From CAWGJC01 sp965276665 (lineage in GTDB: Bacteria > Pseudomonadota > Alphaproteobacteria > Acetobacterales > Acetobacteraceae), in the NCBI GenBank assembly GCA_965276665.1, contig OZ255620.1:3906001-3970000 (forward strand): a DNA stretch of 64,000 nt, read 5' to 3'. Below are positions 19,057-27,502 of the stretch, piece by piece. The number at the start of each line of letters is the position of its first letter. Positions within the stretch are counted from its first letter, which is position 1. The notes below the pieces were generated by a model. That model saw nothing but the letters and a program-made list of their open reading frames with translations. It did not search any database and was not told the origin of the DNA. The position numbers were made by a program, and so were the translations under genes.

Positions 19057-19495
19057 GCAGCGGGTCCGCCCCGGCCTCTGCGACCTCCACCGGCGCGCTG
19101 TCCGGCTCGTCAGGCGAGACCTGCGAGATCGTCACATCCGAGATCCCGGACATCCCGATCACCCGCGCGGCGCCGCGCGACAAGTCGATCACCCGGATGC
19201 CATGCGGCGGCTCCCGGTCATTGATGGTGACCACCACGGACTCGCCGGTCGCGGCGGAGGTGACCCGCACGCGGGTGCCGAGCGGCAGGCTGGCATGGGC
19301 GGCGGTCATCGCATTCTCGTCGAAGATTTCGCCGCTGCTGGTGCGGCGACCTTGGTGTCGGCCGCCATACCAGGTGGCGACGCCGGTCTCGATGAGGGCG
19401 CCGCCCTGCGGCGGCTTGACCAGGGGGTTGGCGTGTGACGGGGCGAAGCCGCTGAGCGCGAGCAATGCCGCTGATGCGAGCATCCCATGCTTCAT
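18947..19495 (-). CDS. RlpA-like double-psi beta-barrel protein
   Basis: About 182 residues. A signal peptide (MKHGMLASAALLALSGFAPS, then HA) precedes a double-psi beta-barrel of the RlpA type: GVATWYGGRHQGRRTSSGEIFDE is split by the conserved WYG and T-S-G-E/F elements, and TINDREPPHG and DLSRGAARVIGM follow. RlpA proteins are exported peptidoglycan-acting or septal-ring lytic transglycosylases. The SPOR domain of full-length RlpA is missing. The C-terminal 35 residues are encoded antisense to the end of the YihY gene and look compositionally random. In-frame upstream ATG codons exist because a 14-base unit is repeated at 19503-19533. Confidence 0.85.
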   Translation of the reverse strand: MKHGMLASAALLALSGFAPSHANPLVKPPQGGALIETGVATWYGGRHQGRRTSSGEIFDENAMTAAHASLPLGTRVRVTSAATGESVVVTINDREPPHGIRVIDLSRGAARVIGMSGISDVTISQVSPDEPDSAPVEVAEAGADPLPTSPLPHGRQHTHRAVRSVSAARSCCHARSATRARH

Positions 19496-19889
19496 CACCC
19501 TATGCCTGATCACTCTATGCCTGATCAATGGCAGCATATTCCCCCCAAAATCCAACCCCACTCCCAGTCACGTCGCCCGTCGGCACATCAAGGCGGGTAC
19601 GACGATAAAGATCAAGTGATAAGATTTTGCCAATCTGACCGACTGCCGCCAGCAGAATCTGGCGCTCGATTGTCTCGGAAGTCAAACAGAGACCGTTTTC
19701 TTCGCGAATTGTTGGCAGAGAAACCAGGTCAAAGAAAAAATCGTGCTGATTACTGATAAGGATGATCTTCGGATTCGCACCCGACTTTTCCCATCGGGAC
19801 GATAGGGTTACAACTCCCCCGCCGCCGCGCTTCGACGGCAATTCCTCGCCCCCTAGTTTGCGCGCCGCACCAATTCGACGGGGGATCCC
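19496..19889. other. AT-richer divergent intergenic region
   Basis: 394 bases between the rlpA-like and glycosyltransferase-like genes. From about 19600 to 19800 the composition is visibly richer in A and T than the flanks. The minus strand is open over about 80 codons here (for example ILISNQHDFFFDLVSLPTI) without a good start or ribosome site. It may be a foreign fragment or a promoter region; I do not call a gene. Confidence 0.4.
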
Positions 19890-20993
19890 ATGGACCGTCT
19901 TCTCTTCATCCTGAAGCACCGGGAGAGCGATTGGGGGAGCTACGGCTACGCCGCCCCGTCCTCGGGTCTGCGGAACTCCGTCGCCTTCCTCGCCGACATG
20001 CTGCGCAACCGGCTCGGCATCGACGCGCGGGTCGTCGAGGTGGCGGACAACGATGAAATAGACCGCGCCGTGACCCTGCACCGCCCCTCGCATGTCATCG
20101 TCGAGGCTTATTGGGTGGTGCCCGAGAAATTCGACGAGCTGATCGCGCTCCACCCGGAGATGCGCTGGATCGTGCGCAATCATTCCGAGATGCCGTTCCT
20201 GGCCAATGAGGGGATCGCCTTTGGCTGGACGGCGGAATACCTGCGCCGCGGCATCGAGGTCATGTGCAACGCGCCGCGCGCGCTCGCCGATCTGCGGGCG
20301 GTGGCGCTCGCCTGCGGGCAGCAGGACCGGATGGTGACGTTCGGGCCGAATGTCTATCCGATCGAGGAGGCCGGCGCGGTGCTGCCGCATCTCGATCGCG
20401 GCGCGCCGGTGGTGGATATCGGCTGCTTCGGCGCCATCCGTCCGCTCAAGAACCATATGCTGCAGGCGGTGGCGGCGCTCGCCTTTGCGCGCCGGGTCCG
20501 GCGGCGGCTGCGCTTCCACGTCAATGCCGCCCGCGTAGAGGGGAATGGCGATCCGGTGCTGAAGAATCTGCGCGGGCTGTTCGCGGCGGCCCCGGGGCAC
20601 GAGCTCGTCGAGCATGGCTGGCTGCCGCATGAAGGCTTCACGGCGCTGCTAGGCGGCATCGGCATCGCGATGCAGGTGAGCTTCAGCGAGACATTCAACA
20701 TCGTCGCCGCCGACGCCGCCGCGGCAAGCGTGCCGGTCGTGGTCTCGCCAGAGGTGCCCTGGCTCCATGCCTACGCCCATGCCGACCCGACGAGCGCCGC
20801 CTCGATGACGGCGGCGCTCCTGCGCATCTGGGAGGCGCCGGATGTCGAGCCGCGCCTGCATCGCCAGCGGCGCGATCTGTTGGCCTATTGCATGGCCGCC
20901 GAGCGGGTGTGGTGCGGGCATTTCGGCGGCGGGTCCGCCAGCGCGCACACGGCCTTCCTGCCCCGCGGCGCCATGCTCCCGCTCGAGCTCTGA
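19890..20993 (+). CDS. glycosyltransferase-like protein, GT-B type
   Basis: 367 residues. The N-terminal half contains a hydrophobic Rossmann-like stretch (HVIVEAYWVVPEKFDELIAL). The C-terminal half has the pattern of GT-B glycosyltransferases: VVDIGCFGAIRPLKNH (donor-domain entry), HGWLPHEGFTALLGG and SFSETFNIVAADAAAASVPV, the last resembling the E-x7-E-like nucleotide-sugar site of GT4 enzymes. The substrate is unknown; no sugar-pathway genes adjoin it. Its start follows GACGGGGGATCCC. It stands alone and is followed by a large inverted repeat. Confidence 0.65.
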   Translation: MDRLLFILKHRESDWGSYGYAAPSSGLRNSVAFLADMLRNRLGIDARVVEVADNDEIDRAVTLHRPSHVIVEAYWVVPEKFDELIALHPEMRWIVRNHSEMPFLANEGIAFGWTAEYLRRGIEVMCNAPRALADLRAVALACGQQDRMVTFGPNVYPIEEAGAVLPHLDRGAPVVDIGCFGAIRPLKNHMLQAVAALAFARRVRRRLRFHVNAARVEGNGDPVLKNLRGLFAAAPGHELVEHGWLPHEGFTALLGGIGIAMQVSFSETFNIVAADAAAASVPVVVSPEVPWLHAYAHADPTSAASMTAALLRIWEAPDVEPRLHRQRRDLLAYCMAAERVWCGHFGGGSASAHTAFLPRGAMLPLEL

Positions 20994-21146
20994 GAGCCTG
21001 TTTGGCACGCGCTCTGGCGGCCATCCGACGCGCTTTTCCTGTGCGCCGAGACCACGGCCCGCAAGGCCGCCCGCTCCGGTGCCCGGAAAACCACGCCATA
21101 AAACCACGCCATATGACTCACCAGAGCGTTTTTCCAAACAGGCTCT
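20994..21146. repeat. about 150-bp element with 25-bp terminal inverted repeats
   Basis: The left end AGAGCCTGTTTGG plus a GCGCTCTGG segment is mirrored at 21121-21146 by CCAGAGCG and CCAAACAGGCTCT. Inside, AAACCACGCCATA is present twice in direct orientation. It lies between the glycosyltransferase-like gene and the tRNA-Leu. Long inverted ends with a non-coding middle suggest a miniature transposable element or a strong bidirectional hairpin. The left boundary is given to within a few bases. Confidence 0.7.
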
Positions 21147-21209
21147 GAGCGTCGCGCGGCGTTTACGAATGGCTGCGGACGCCGCATCCTCACCGGCGGT
21201 CACCACGAG

Positions 21210-21290
21210 GCCCGCCTGGCGGAACGGTAGACGCAGCGGACTTAAAATCCGCGGCCCACGGGCGTGGGGGTTCGACTCCCCCGGCGGGCA
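21210..21290 (+). tRNA. tRNA-Leu (UAA anticodon)
   Basis: Acceptor strands GCCCGCC (21210-21216) and GGCGGGC (21283-21289) pair fully, with discriminator A at 21290. The anticodon arm is GCGGA-CTTAAAA-TCCGC, giving anticodon TAA. A variable arm of class II length follows and the T-arm is GGGGGTTCGACTCCCCC. CCA is not encoded. The accessory genes that follow make this a candidate integration site, though I find no second copy of its 3' end in the window. Confidence 0.95.
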
Positions 21291-21415
21291 ATCAACTGAA
21301 AAGATAAGAGAATTCGTCGCCTCGCGCCGTATCTACTATGCGGCTCCCGAAAGGCAATTCGTGAGCGGACTCACCGCGGACTCTTTGGCGGGAATTTCGT
21401 AGCGTAGAGCGACCC

Positions 21416-22582
21416 TCAACGGGACGGCCAAGCCCACGCCGGACCGTCCTGCTCCACCATGACGGTCTCTCCCAGTTCTTTCTGCAGTTGAACCAGGACG
21501 GCGTCGGCGTCAGCGAGCGCGAACACGAGTTCCCGGGCGTGGGAAATGACCAGGATTTGCGAGCGCTCAGCAGCGCGGGCCAGTAAGCGGCCGAGCGGCA
21601 GGATCAGGTCGGGATGCAGGCTGGTTTCCGGCTCGTTGAACACCATCAGCGGCGGGGGGCGAGGGGTCAGCAGGGCCGCGATCAGCAACAGGTAGCGGAG
21701 CGTGCCGTCGGACAACTCGGCCGTGCGCAGCGGTCGAAGCAGGCCGCGTTGCCGGACCTCGATCTCGAACGCGCCGTCATTGACCGAGACGCCGAGGGTC
21801 GTCCCCGGAAATGCATCCTCCACGGCCTCGACCAGCTCGCCGTCGGCGCCGACCTCCATGATCGTCGCGATGGCGGCCGCGAGATCGGCGCCGTCGGACG
21901 CCAAGGCCGGCGTCCGGGTGCCCACCTGGCGCCTGCGAGCCGGGGCCGCGGCATCGGTCCGGAAGTGGTCGTAGAAGCGCCACGCCCGCACGCTCTCGCG
22001 GAACAGCAGCAGCTCAATCGCCTCGCTGCTGTTCGCGCAGTGGGTCAGCATGCTGTCATAAGGCGCGAGGGACTGCGTCGCCTCCTGCCAAGCCCCGCGT
22101 GCGTCCCGGAACTGCACGGAGGGACCGTGCCGTTCGGCGAATGCGATGGCGCGCCGCCACGTGCGGCCGGTCCACAAGCTTTCGGTCTTAATCTCCGGGT
22201 CGCGGTCGAACCGGGACGGCGGGACGGGAGGGGGCAGGCCGAGGTCGATCGCGTAGCCCTGCACCTCGGACGACACGCCGAGCCGGAGGCTGACTGGATT
22301 GCGGCGCACCGTCCCCCGCACGGGCTCGCTGCCCCGCTTCATAGCGCGGGAGAACGTCTCCGGGCCGGCCCAGAGCGCCGAGGACAGGCCGCCCTCCTGT
22401 GCCAGGGCGGGGATGACGCGTCCTTGCGCTACGTCGGCGAGGAGGCGGATGGCACGATACAGGCTGGACTTGCCGCTGCCGTTCGGCCCGGTGACGACGG
22501 TGAGCGATCCCATCTCGAGCCGCAGGTCGCGGAGCGATCGGTAACCCGCGACGCCAAGGATCTTTATCGGAGCCAGGGGCAC
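21416..22582 (-). CDS. AAA family ATPase, OLD/RecF-like
   Basis: 388 residues. Walker A GPNGSGKS lies at residues 32-39 directly after an SMC/RecF-type first strand. The ABC-like signature is AELSDGTLRYLLL, Walker B is LMVFNEPETSLHPD near 318, and the switch His is in ILVISHARE. This is the AAA_21 architecture of stand-alone chromosome-type ATPases, often found in defence islands or mobile regions. No TOPRIM nuclease domain follows, so it is not a full OLD nuclease. It is the first gene of the accessory region after the tRNA-Leu and seems single; its role is unknown. Confidence 0.85.
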   Translation of the reverse strand: MPLAPIKILGVAGYRSLRDLRLEMGSLTVVTGPNGSGKSSLYRAIRLLADVAQGRVIPALAQEGGLSSALWAGPETFSRAMKRGSEPVRGTVRRNPVSLRLGVSSEVQGYAIDLGLPPPVPPSRFDRDPEIKTESLWTGRTWRRAIAFAERHGPSVQFRDARGAWQEATQSLAPYDSMLTHCANSSEAIELLLFRESVRAWRFYDHFRTDAAAPARRRQVGTRTPALASDGADLAAAIATIMEVGADGELVEAVEDAFPGTTLGVSVNDGAFEIEVRQRGLLRPLRTAELSDGTLRYLLLIAALLTPRPPPLMVFNEPETSLHPDLILPLGRLLARAAERSQILVISHARELVFALADADAVLVQLQKELGETVMVEQDGPAWAWPSR

Positions 22583-22619
22583 AGCGCGAGCGTATCAGCC
22601 GAGGATCAACGCCAACACG

Positions 22620-22883
22620 TCATGGCCCCGACAACGGACTCCGCACCGGCGGCCCAGCAGCCAGCACCTTGGCCATCAGCAGCTCAGCCGCTCGGTGGCG
22701 AAAAGTATTCGACGAGGCCCAGTTGTCCACGTCACCGAGACGATAGCGAATGCATCGAGGGCCGAAGCGCACGAAAGGCGGTTCCTCGCCCGTCGATCGC
22801 CGTCGCTGTACGGTGCGGGCGCCGACGCCGTAGCGCTGGCAGAAGTCGCGTTCCGAGATGTACGTGTTCGCCGAGGTGCTCAT
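22620..22883 (-). CDS. small excisionase/AlpA-like HTH protein
   Basis: About 87 residues. The segment ISERDFCQRYGVGARTVQRR is a MerR/excisionase-type helix-turn-helix, followed by PPFVRFGPRCIRYRLGDVD, the wing that ends this fold in AlpA and Xis proteins. Such proteins direct excision of prophages and integrative elements or regulate their genes. No integrase is adjacent. The ATG at 22883 is used; an in-frame GTG at 22913 is possible and neither has a clear ribosome site. Its stop is 37 bases from the start of the AAA ATPase gene on the same strand. Confidence 0.75.
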   Translation of the reverse strand: MSTSANTYISERDFCQRYGVGARTVQRRRSTGEEPPFVRFGPRCIRYRLGDVDNWASSNTFRHRAAELLMAKVLAAGPPVRSPLSGP

Positions 22884-23221
22884 ACTTTTGGTGTAGCGAT
22901 TTTGCCAACTCACAAAAATGTCGGAATCGCGGGGTTTGCGTTTTTTTGGCGGCGCAGGGCTGCGGGAGGCTGTGAGTTGTACAGGAAAAAATCATGTCAG
23001 CGGGGCGACGACGCAGACCGCGCCCTATGCCCGGCCGGCTGAACGGAAAAAGGGCGGCGCCGCGAGGAACCGCCTTATTACTTGCCCAACCGGGCGCCCG
23101 CGCCGGCTCGGCCCACCATAGCTGGTCCGGGTGACGCTAACCCTGCCATACCCCGATCGTAGGTTGACCTCTCTCCCCGAACTGTGCCGGATGCCAGCCC
23201 GGCGCAAGGGGAGAGAGGCCG
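22884..23221. other. intergenic region, no gene seen
   Basis: About 340 bases between the HTH gene and the repetitive secreted protein gene, read divergently. The first 120 bases contain short A/T runs (TTTTTTGG near 22940, GGAAAAAATC near 22984). The rest is GC-rich and shows no repeat, RNA or ORF that I can support. Promoters of both flanking genes are expected here. Confidence 0.4.
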
Positions 23222-24772
23222 ATGGCATTGGTTTTCTGGAAGGGCCACAAGAGCGGCAACTGGAGTTCCTCGGCGAACTGGTCGGGGAACCGCGAGCCCG
23301 GACCGGCCGACAGGGTGCTGATCGCCACCGTGAAGCCGCAGACGATCACGGTGTCCTCGAACGTTCCCGGGGCGTCCATCCTGGCCGTGGCGGCCGACGA
23401 CACGCTGGCTATCACGGCCGGCGAGCTCCGCGTCGGCGGGGCTGCCCTGATCGCGGGCGCGATCGAGCAGAGCGGCGGCACGCTGAGCGTCGGGCCACAT
23501 TCGATGTTCACCGGAAACGTGGATCAGACCGGCGGCACGCTCGCGATCCGCAGCGGCGTCCTCTCCCTCGACGGCACGAACACGTTCGGCGGCACATTTG
23601 CAGGATCGGGCACGATCGACATCCTCGGGGGGTCTGACACGATGGAAGGCCCACTGAATTACCCGAACGTTGCCCTGGAGATCGCCAGTCCATCAACATT
23701 GATCGTCGACACTGTCTCTGATTTTGCCAGCATCGTGAATGCGGGAACGATCGAGATCATGTCTGGCGCAGTATTCGAAACGAACGAGGGCGGTACCTTC
23801 GGCGGCACGATCGAAGGAAGCGGCACCTTCAACATGTCGATTGCCGTGCTTCGGCCAAATCTTTCCCTCGACGTTGCCACATGGGACATCTTTAACTCGG
23901 GCAGTGGCAGCATCGCTCTCGGAAGCAGCCTTACTTTCGGTGGCGCGTTATCGGTCGACTTTGGGACACTCGCGCTCGATGGATATAATCTAGCGCTCAC
24001 CGGGAATACACTTTTTACCTGGGTGCCCCCGCCTCCGCACCCCTCTCTGCCACAAGCCGAGAACGCGATCACCGGTGCCGGCACACTGACGCTTGCCGGC
24101 ACTACGACGATCTACAGCTTGGCGGCGGGCAACCTCGTCAATGCTGGGTCGGTCATCGAGGAGGACTACCGGGGGGGACAAGGCGTGACGGTCGGGACCC
24201 TTGTCAACCAGGCAGGCGCGACATGGGGCATGCAAGCCAGCGATCTAAGCGATCAACAACCCATTCTCTACGCCAACACGGTCGACAATCTAGGAACGAT
24301 CACGTCGTACACGGTGCCTCCCTACTTCGGGAATAGTCCCGACGGCAGCGCCATCGGTGGCGCGGTGATCAATGAGGGGCTTATTCAGGCCACCAGCGGG
24401 ACACTCACGTTTCTTGGTTCGGTATCCGGTGCTGGCACGCTTTCCCTTGGCACGGGAACCACGATGAATTTCTCTGCCGGTGTGGGCGCTGGCCAGACGG
24501 CCTTGCTCGGCGCCGGCACGACTCTCGGGGTGAACGCGGTGGACGGCTTCGGTGCAACGATCACGGACTTCGCCGCGGCCGACATCATCGGCCTGAGCGG
24601 GATGACCTTCGGCGCCGGCTCGACCGAGAGCTTCGACCAATCAACCGACAGGTTGACGGTCAGCAACGGCTCGGTGAGCACCACGTTGCGATTCGCCGGC
24701 AGCTATAGCGCCGGCAATTTCGCGCTGGGGAGCGGCAACGGCGGCAACACGCTGGTGACCTATCATCCGTGA
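23222..24772 (+). CDS. repetitive beta-strand secreted protein (adhesin/autotransporter-passenger-like)
   Basis: 516 residues, rich in Gly, Ser, Thr and Ala and almost free of charged clusters. It begins with the family start pattern WKGHKSGNWSSSANWSGNR, then many short beta-helix turns such as GGTLSVGPHSMFTGN, NTFGGTFAGSGTIDILGG and EGGTFGGTIEGSGTF. There is no N-terminal signal peptide and no autotransporter barrel. The last about 70 residues (ITDFAAADIIGLSG through GSYSAGNFALGSGNGGNTLV) match the end of the RTX-like protein at 33260-34147, which suggests a shared C-terminal export signal, probably type I secretion. Ribosome site GGGGAGAG precedes the ATG. Confidence 0.75.
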   Translation: MALVFWKGHKSGNWSSSANWSGNREPGPADRVLIATVKPQTITVSSNVPGASILAVAADDTLAITAGELRVGGAALIAGAIEQSGGTLSVGPHSMFTGNVDQTGGTLAIRSGVLSLDGTNTFGGTFAGSGTIDILGGSDTMEGPLNYPNVALEIASPSTLIVDTVSDFASIVNAGTIEIMSGAVFETNEGGTFGGTIEGSGTFNMSIAVLRPNLSLDVATWDIFNSGSGSIALGSSLTFGGALSVDFGTLALDGYNLALTGNTLFTWVPPPPHPSLPQAENAITGAGTLTLAGTTTIYSLAAGNLVNAGSVIEEDYRGGQGVTVGTLVNQAGATWGMQASDLSDQQPILYANTVDNLGTITSYTVPPYFGNSPDGSAIGGAVINEGLIQATSGTLTFLGSVSGAGTLSLGTGTTMNFSAGVGAGQTALLGAGTTLGVNAVDGFGATITDFAAADIIGLSGMTFGAGSTESFDQSTDRLTVSNGSVSTTLRFAGSYSAGNFALGSGNGGNTLVTYHP

Positions 24773-24819
24773 GCGGCGCGGTGCGGCCTGATCAAGCCCC
24801 ACCACCGCCGACTCGCCGC

Positions 24820-25145
24820 TCACTGGCCGGTGATCCGCACGAGCTGGATGTTCGGCCCAGCCGTGATCGAGAAGCTGCCGTGTGACAGCGCCTGGGCTCC
24901 GCTGAACGAGCCCGTCACGGTCGGATCGGACACGGCGTAGGTACCGCTTGAAAGACCCGAGACCGTGATGCTCTCTGGTGCGGCAGAAGACACGCCGTTG
25001 TCGACAGATTCGGGTAGCCAGATCGCAAGCACGTAGTTGCCGTTCCGTCGCTGGAAAAGCACTGTGCGGAGACTGCCGCTGGTGTCGCCGCTGATGGTGA
25101 GATTCAAGCTGCCTGGCGTGAAAGAGGCGCCCTGAGAATTCGCGA
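24820..25145 (-). pseudogene. C-terminal fragment of a secreted beta-sandwich/glycoside-hydrolase-like protein
   Basis: The reading frame from about 25145 down to the stop at 24820 gives roughly 105 residues starting near TLNFANSQGASFTPGSLNL and containing FQRRNGNYVLAIWLPES. This pattern (a short Ser/Thr-rich linker, then a nonpolar X-GxYxLxxW strand) resembles the C-terminal beta-sandwich that ends many secreted glycoside-hydrolase-like proteins of this group. There is no start or catalytic part. Upstream the sequence switches abruptly into a different gene (truncated ATPase), so this is a displaced tail. Confidence 0.6.
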
Positions 25146-26182
25146 AGTTCAGGGTCCTCCTCTTTCGCGAGAAGGCGGCAGAGAACGGTTCGGCGTACCA
25201 TGTCCGCTGCGATGGGCAAATTATTCCCATCCGCCATTACAAAGGCGGTCGCCGGCACCTTGACGTTTTCGCTTGCCCCGAGCCGGCGCGGGTTCACCCA
25301 TTCTTGGGTGAGAAGTCGGTTCAGCAGCGCACCATTGATTCCACGCGCAACGTTGTCCACGACTATCATCTGCTTTCCAGCGATCAACTCCGCGGCGAGG
25401 CGCTTCTCGAGTTCATCGTCGTGGGAGCCCGCTGCGATCGGAATGGCCGAATGCCCCGTGCTGATCGTCGCGACGAGATCGACGAGGTAGCTCTTCCCCG
25501 TACCAGTGTCCGCGGCCGAGAACGCGTGCATAGGCGCGGTAGGCAACGTCGGCCGGATTAGCGAGGTGAGCATGGCGCTCAAGGCGACGGCGCGGTCGAC
25601 CTTGCCGCGGAACGGAAACTCGACAAGCAGATCGTTGAGCAGTGCGAGCGCGGCGGCTGCATCGGCGCGCGTCGGAACGTCGGGAATGGTCGGGATTCTC
25701 ATTCTGCCGAGCGCGAGCAAAAGGCCGGTGGTGGCGTCGTAGCCAGGCGCCGACAGCACCGTACCATCTGACCTTATGGTCGGGGCCGTGATCAAGCCGC
25801 GCAGCACGGGCAGCCGGCACCCGTGCCCACCGCGCGCGAGCATTGCTTCGGCCACCGGTTTCGGGCATTCCATCGGCGCAGTGCCATTGCGACGCACGCC
25901 CTGCCAGTCCAGCAGCTGCGCCAGCTTCATCCGGAGATGCATCTCTCCGAGCTCGATCACCCGCAGAACACGGTGCACGCGGCCTTCGCGATCCTTCTCC
26001 GCAATGCGGCCCACGGCCACGATCCGCCCACCGGACTGGTAAGCCGCAGGGCGGCCGGCAGCGACGTCGAGCAATGCGTCATCTGTGACGCGAACGCGCC
26101 GGCCGACTTTCACAGCGGGGAGAGCGCCCGAGCGGATGGCGCGCTCGACAGTCGAAAGACTGATGTCGAGCAACTTCGCCAC
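25135..26182 (-). pseudogene. truncated phage/ICE-type HTH-ATPase (primase-helicase-like)
   Basis: About 345 recognisable residues. An excisionase-like HTH (MAKLLDISLSTVERAIRSG) starts at a GTG, followed by a linker, then a P-loop ATPase: SAADTGTGKSYLVDLV (Walker A), KQMIVVDNVARG (Walker B) and MVRRTVLCRLLAKEEDPELR (arginine finger region). This matches the ATPase half of large mobile-element primase/helicase proteins that usually continue several hundred residues. Right after DPELREF (near 25140) the family match stops and the frame reads out of phase through an unrelated gene tail to 24641. The C-terminal part is lost, so I call it broken. Confidence 0.7.
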
Positions 26183-26340
26183 GTTCCGGATGGATCGGAG
26201 GCGAGGTGGCAGGGGAGCATCGGCAGTGGCGGCCGCTGGGGATGGAGTGGGACGGGCAGGAGCCTCCGAGGGGGTTCACGATGCCTCTGGCCTACATGCA
26301 CAATGCAGCGGGATCGATAGCGCGCCCACACCCCCGTCGC

Positions 26341-26616
26341 TCAGCGCCACCGCGTTGATGAGTCGGCCCGGAATGCTAAGTTAGCGACAGCAGGCGGCGT
26401 CACCATAGTAGGTGCCGGCAGTTGATCCCCGGCCGTCGACAACGTTCGCCCCCTGCCGAACCACACGGCGAAAGCTACACCTGTCAGAATGAGCACGGAT
26501 TTCCAGCCGAATACGTAGAGGCAGAGCAAGGCGCCGATGATCAGGCCGGTCAGCAATGCGTTCAACACTGCGAAGGCGGCAGGCAGAAGCGCCAGGATAA
26601 TTACGATCTGCAGCAT
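26341..26616 (-). CDS. small two-helix membrane protein, unknown
   Basis: 91 residues. Two adjoining hydrophobic stretches cover residues 1-36 (LQIVIILALLPAAFAVLNAL and the following LTGLIIGALLCLYVF) and residues 38-52, and the remaining 35 residues are polar. There is no recognisable family. The frame has normal high-GC codon use and lies on the same strand as the truncated ATPase and the next unknown gene. A small phage- or element-type membrane protein is possible; confidence in expression is moderate. Confidence 0.5.
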   Translation of the reverse strand: MLQIVIILALLPAAFAVLNALLTGLIIGALLCLYVFGWKSVLILTGVAFAVWFGRGRTLSTAGDQLPAPTMVTPPAVANLAFRADSSTRWR

Positions 26617-26797
26617 CGCATCTCGACTCCCGCGTCAGCCGTGGTAGCGCGCTTACGGCATCGCATATTCAAACTGATGATAAAATTTTGAAACGGGCGC
26701 TTCGAGACTCGGATATTTCGAGTCCCGCGCGGCCGTTGCCTCATCCGCACGGGCAAAATGGTAATTCGTCCCCATCCCCACCGGCACTCCCCCAACC

Positions 26798-26827
26798 GGG
26801 GTAGTCCCTTCTAAAGGAAACTACCCC
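26798..26827. terminator. 30-base hairpin between two unknown genes
   Basis: GGGGTAGT (26798-26805) and ACTACCCC (26820-26827) are exact inverted repeats, and the enclosed CCTT/AAGG can extend the stem. It lies about 55 bases beyond the stop of the gene at 26883-27317, where a terminator would be expected; no T-run follows. A second smaller inverted repeat GACTCG/CGAGTC is near 26706-26723. Confidence 0.45.
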
Positions 26828-26882
26828 GTCGGGACACAGTGCTAGGCTGCTTCGTCCAACAGAGTTTCGGCAGTGCGATGGA

Positions 26883-27317
26883 TCACATTGGGTCAGCGTG
26901 GAGCATCTTGAGGGCATCCTGCAGGCACCGCTGGCGAAGCGGGGCGTCGCGGCTATCGCGCAAGATGCAGAGTAGGAGCAGCAGAGCGGACGACGTGCTG
27001 CCAGTCTCAAGATGCCAGGTCACCGCCGCAGCTCGCGCGTCGTTGCACATGGGCGAGGTGTCGACGTGACGCGCAGCACCGTCCATCACCTGTCTTATGG
27101 CGTCGTCGATGTCGCCGACATTGATTGGATCCTCGCCTACAGCGTAAACGGTCTGATCCAGATGCTCTACCCACGCAAGCGCGGCGACCACATCGGAGAC
27201 AACCGGAGGCGGCGGCATGACCAGCGTAACGGGTTCGGCGAGGTACGACGGGAGAACTTCACTTAGGGGCGGCTTCGGCGGCAATGCCAGTTCGACGGTG
27301 TCGGCTTCAGGGGTCAT
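26883..27317 (-). CDS. hypothetical protein
   Basis: 144 residues. The N-terminal third is Pro-rich (ALPPKPPLSEVLPSYLAEP, VMPPPPVV). The rest is predicted helical and acidic (DDAIRQVMDG, LLLLLCILRDSRD). I recognise no domain. GGAG lies 8 bases before the ATG, which supports it as a real gene. It sits in the accessory region next to other unknown genes, so a mobile-element origin is plausible but not shown. Confidence 0.6.
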   Translation of the reverse strand: MTPEADTVELALPPKPPLSEVLPSYLAEPVTLVMPPPPVVSDVVAALAWVEHLDQTVYAVGEDPINVGDIDDAIRQVMDGAARHVDTSPMCNDARAAAVTWHLETGSTSSALLLLLCILRDSRDAPLRQRCLQDALKMLHADPM

Positions 27318-27502
27318 CGGTTTTGCTCCTTCGGTGCACTCGGGACGAGTGCTGTTGAATCAAGCTTTTCGGGTCAGCGGCACCACATTGCGCTGCTCCA
27401 CCGGGTCGTCCGCCAGCCTCTGATCATTTCATCTCAGGATCGTCGTGCGGGACGCACGCGCTTCGTGTCGGTCCGCGTGAGACGATTCAGCCGACAACCG
27501 CG

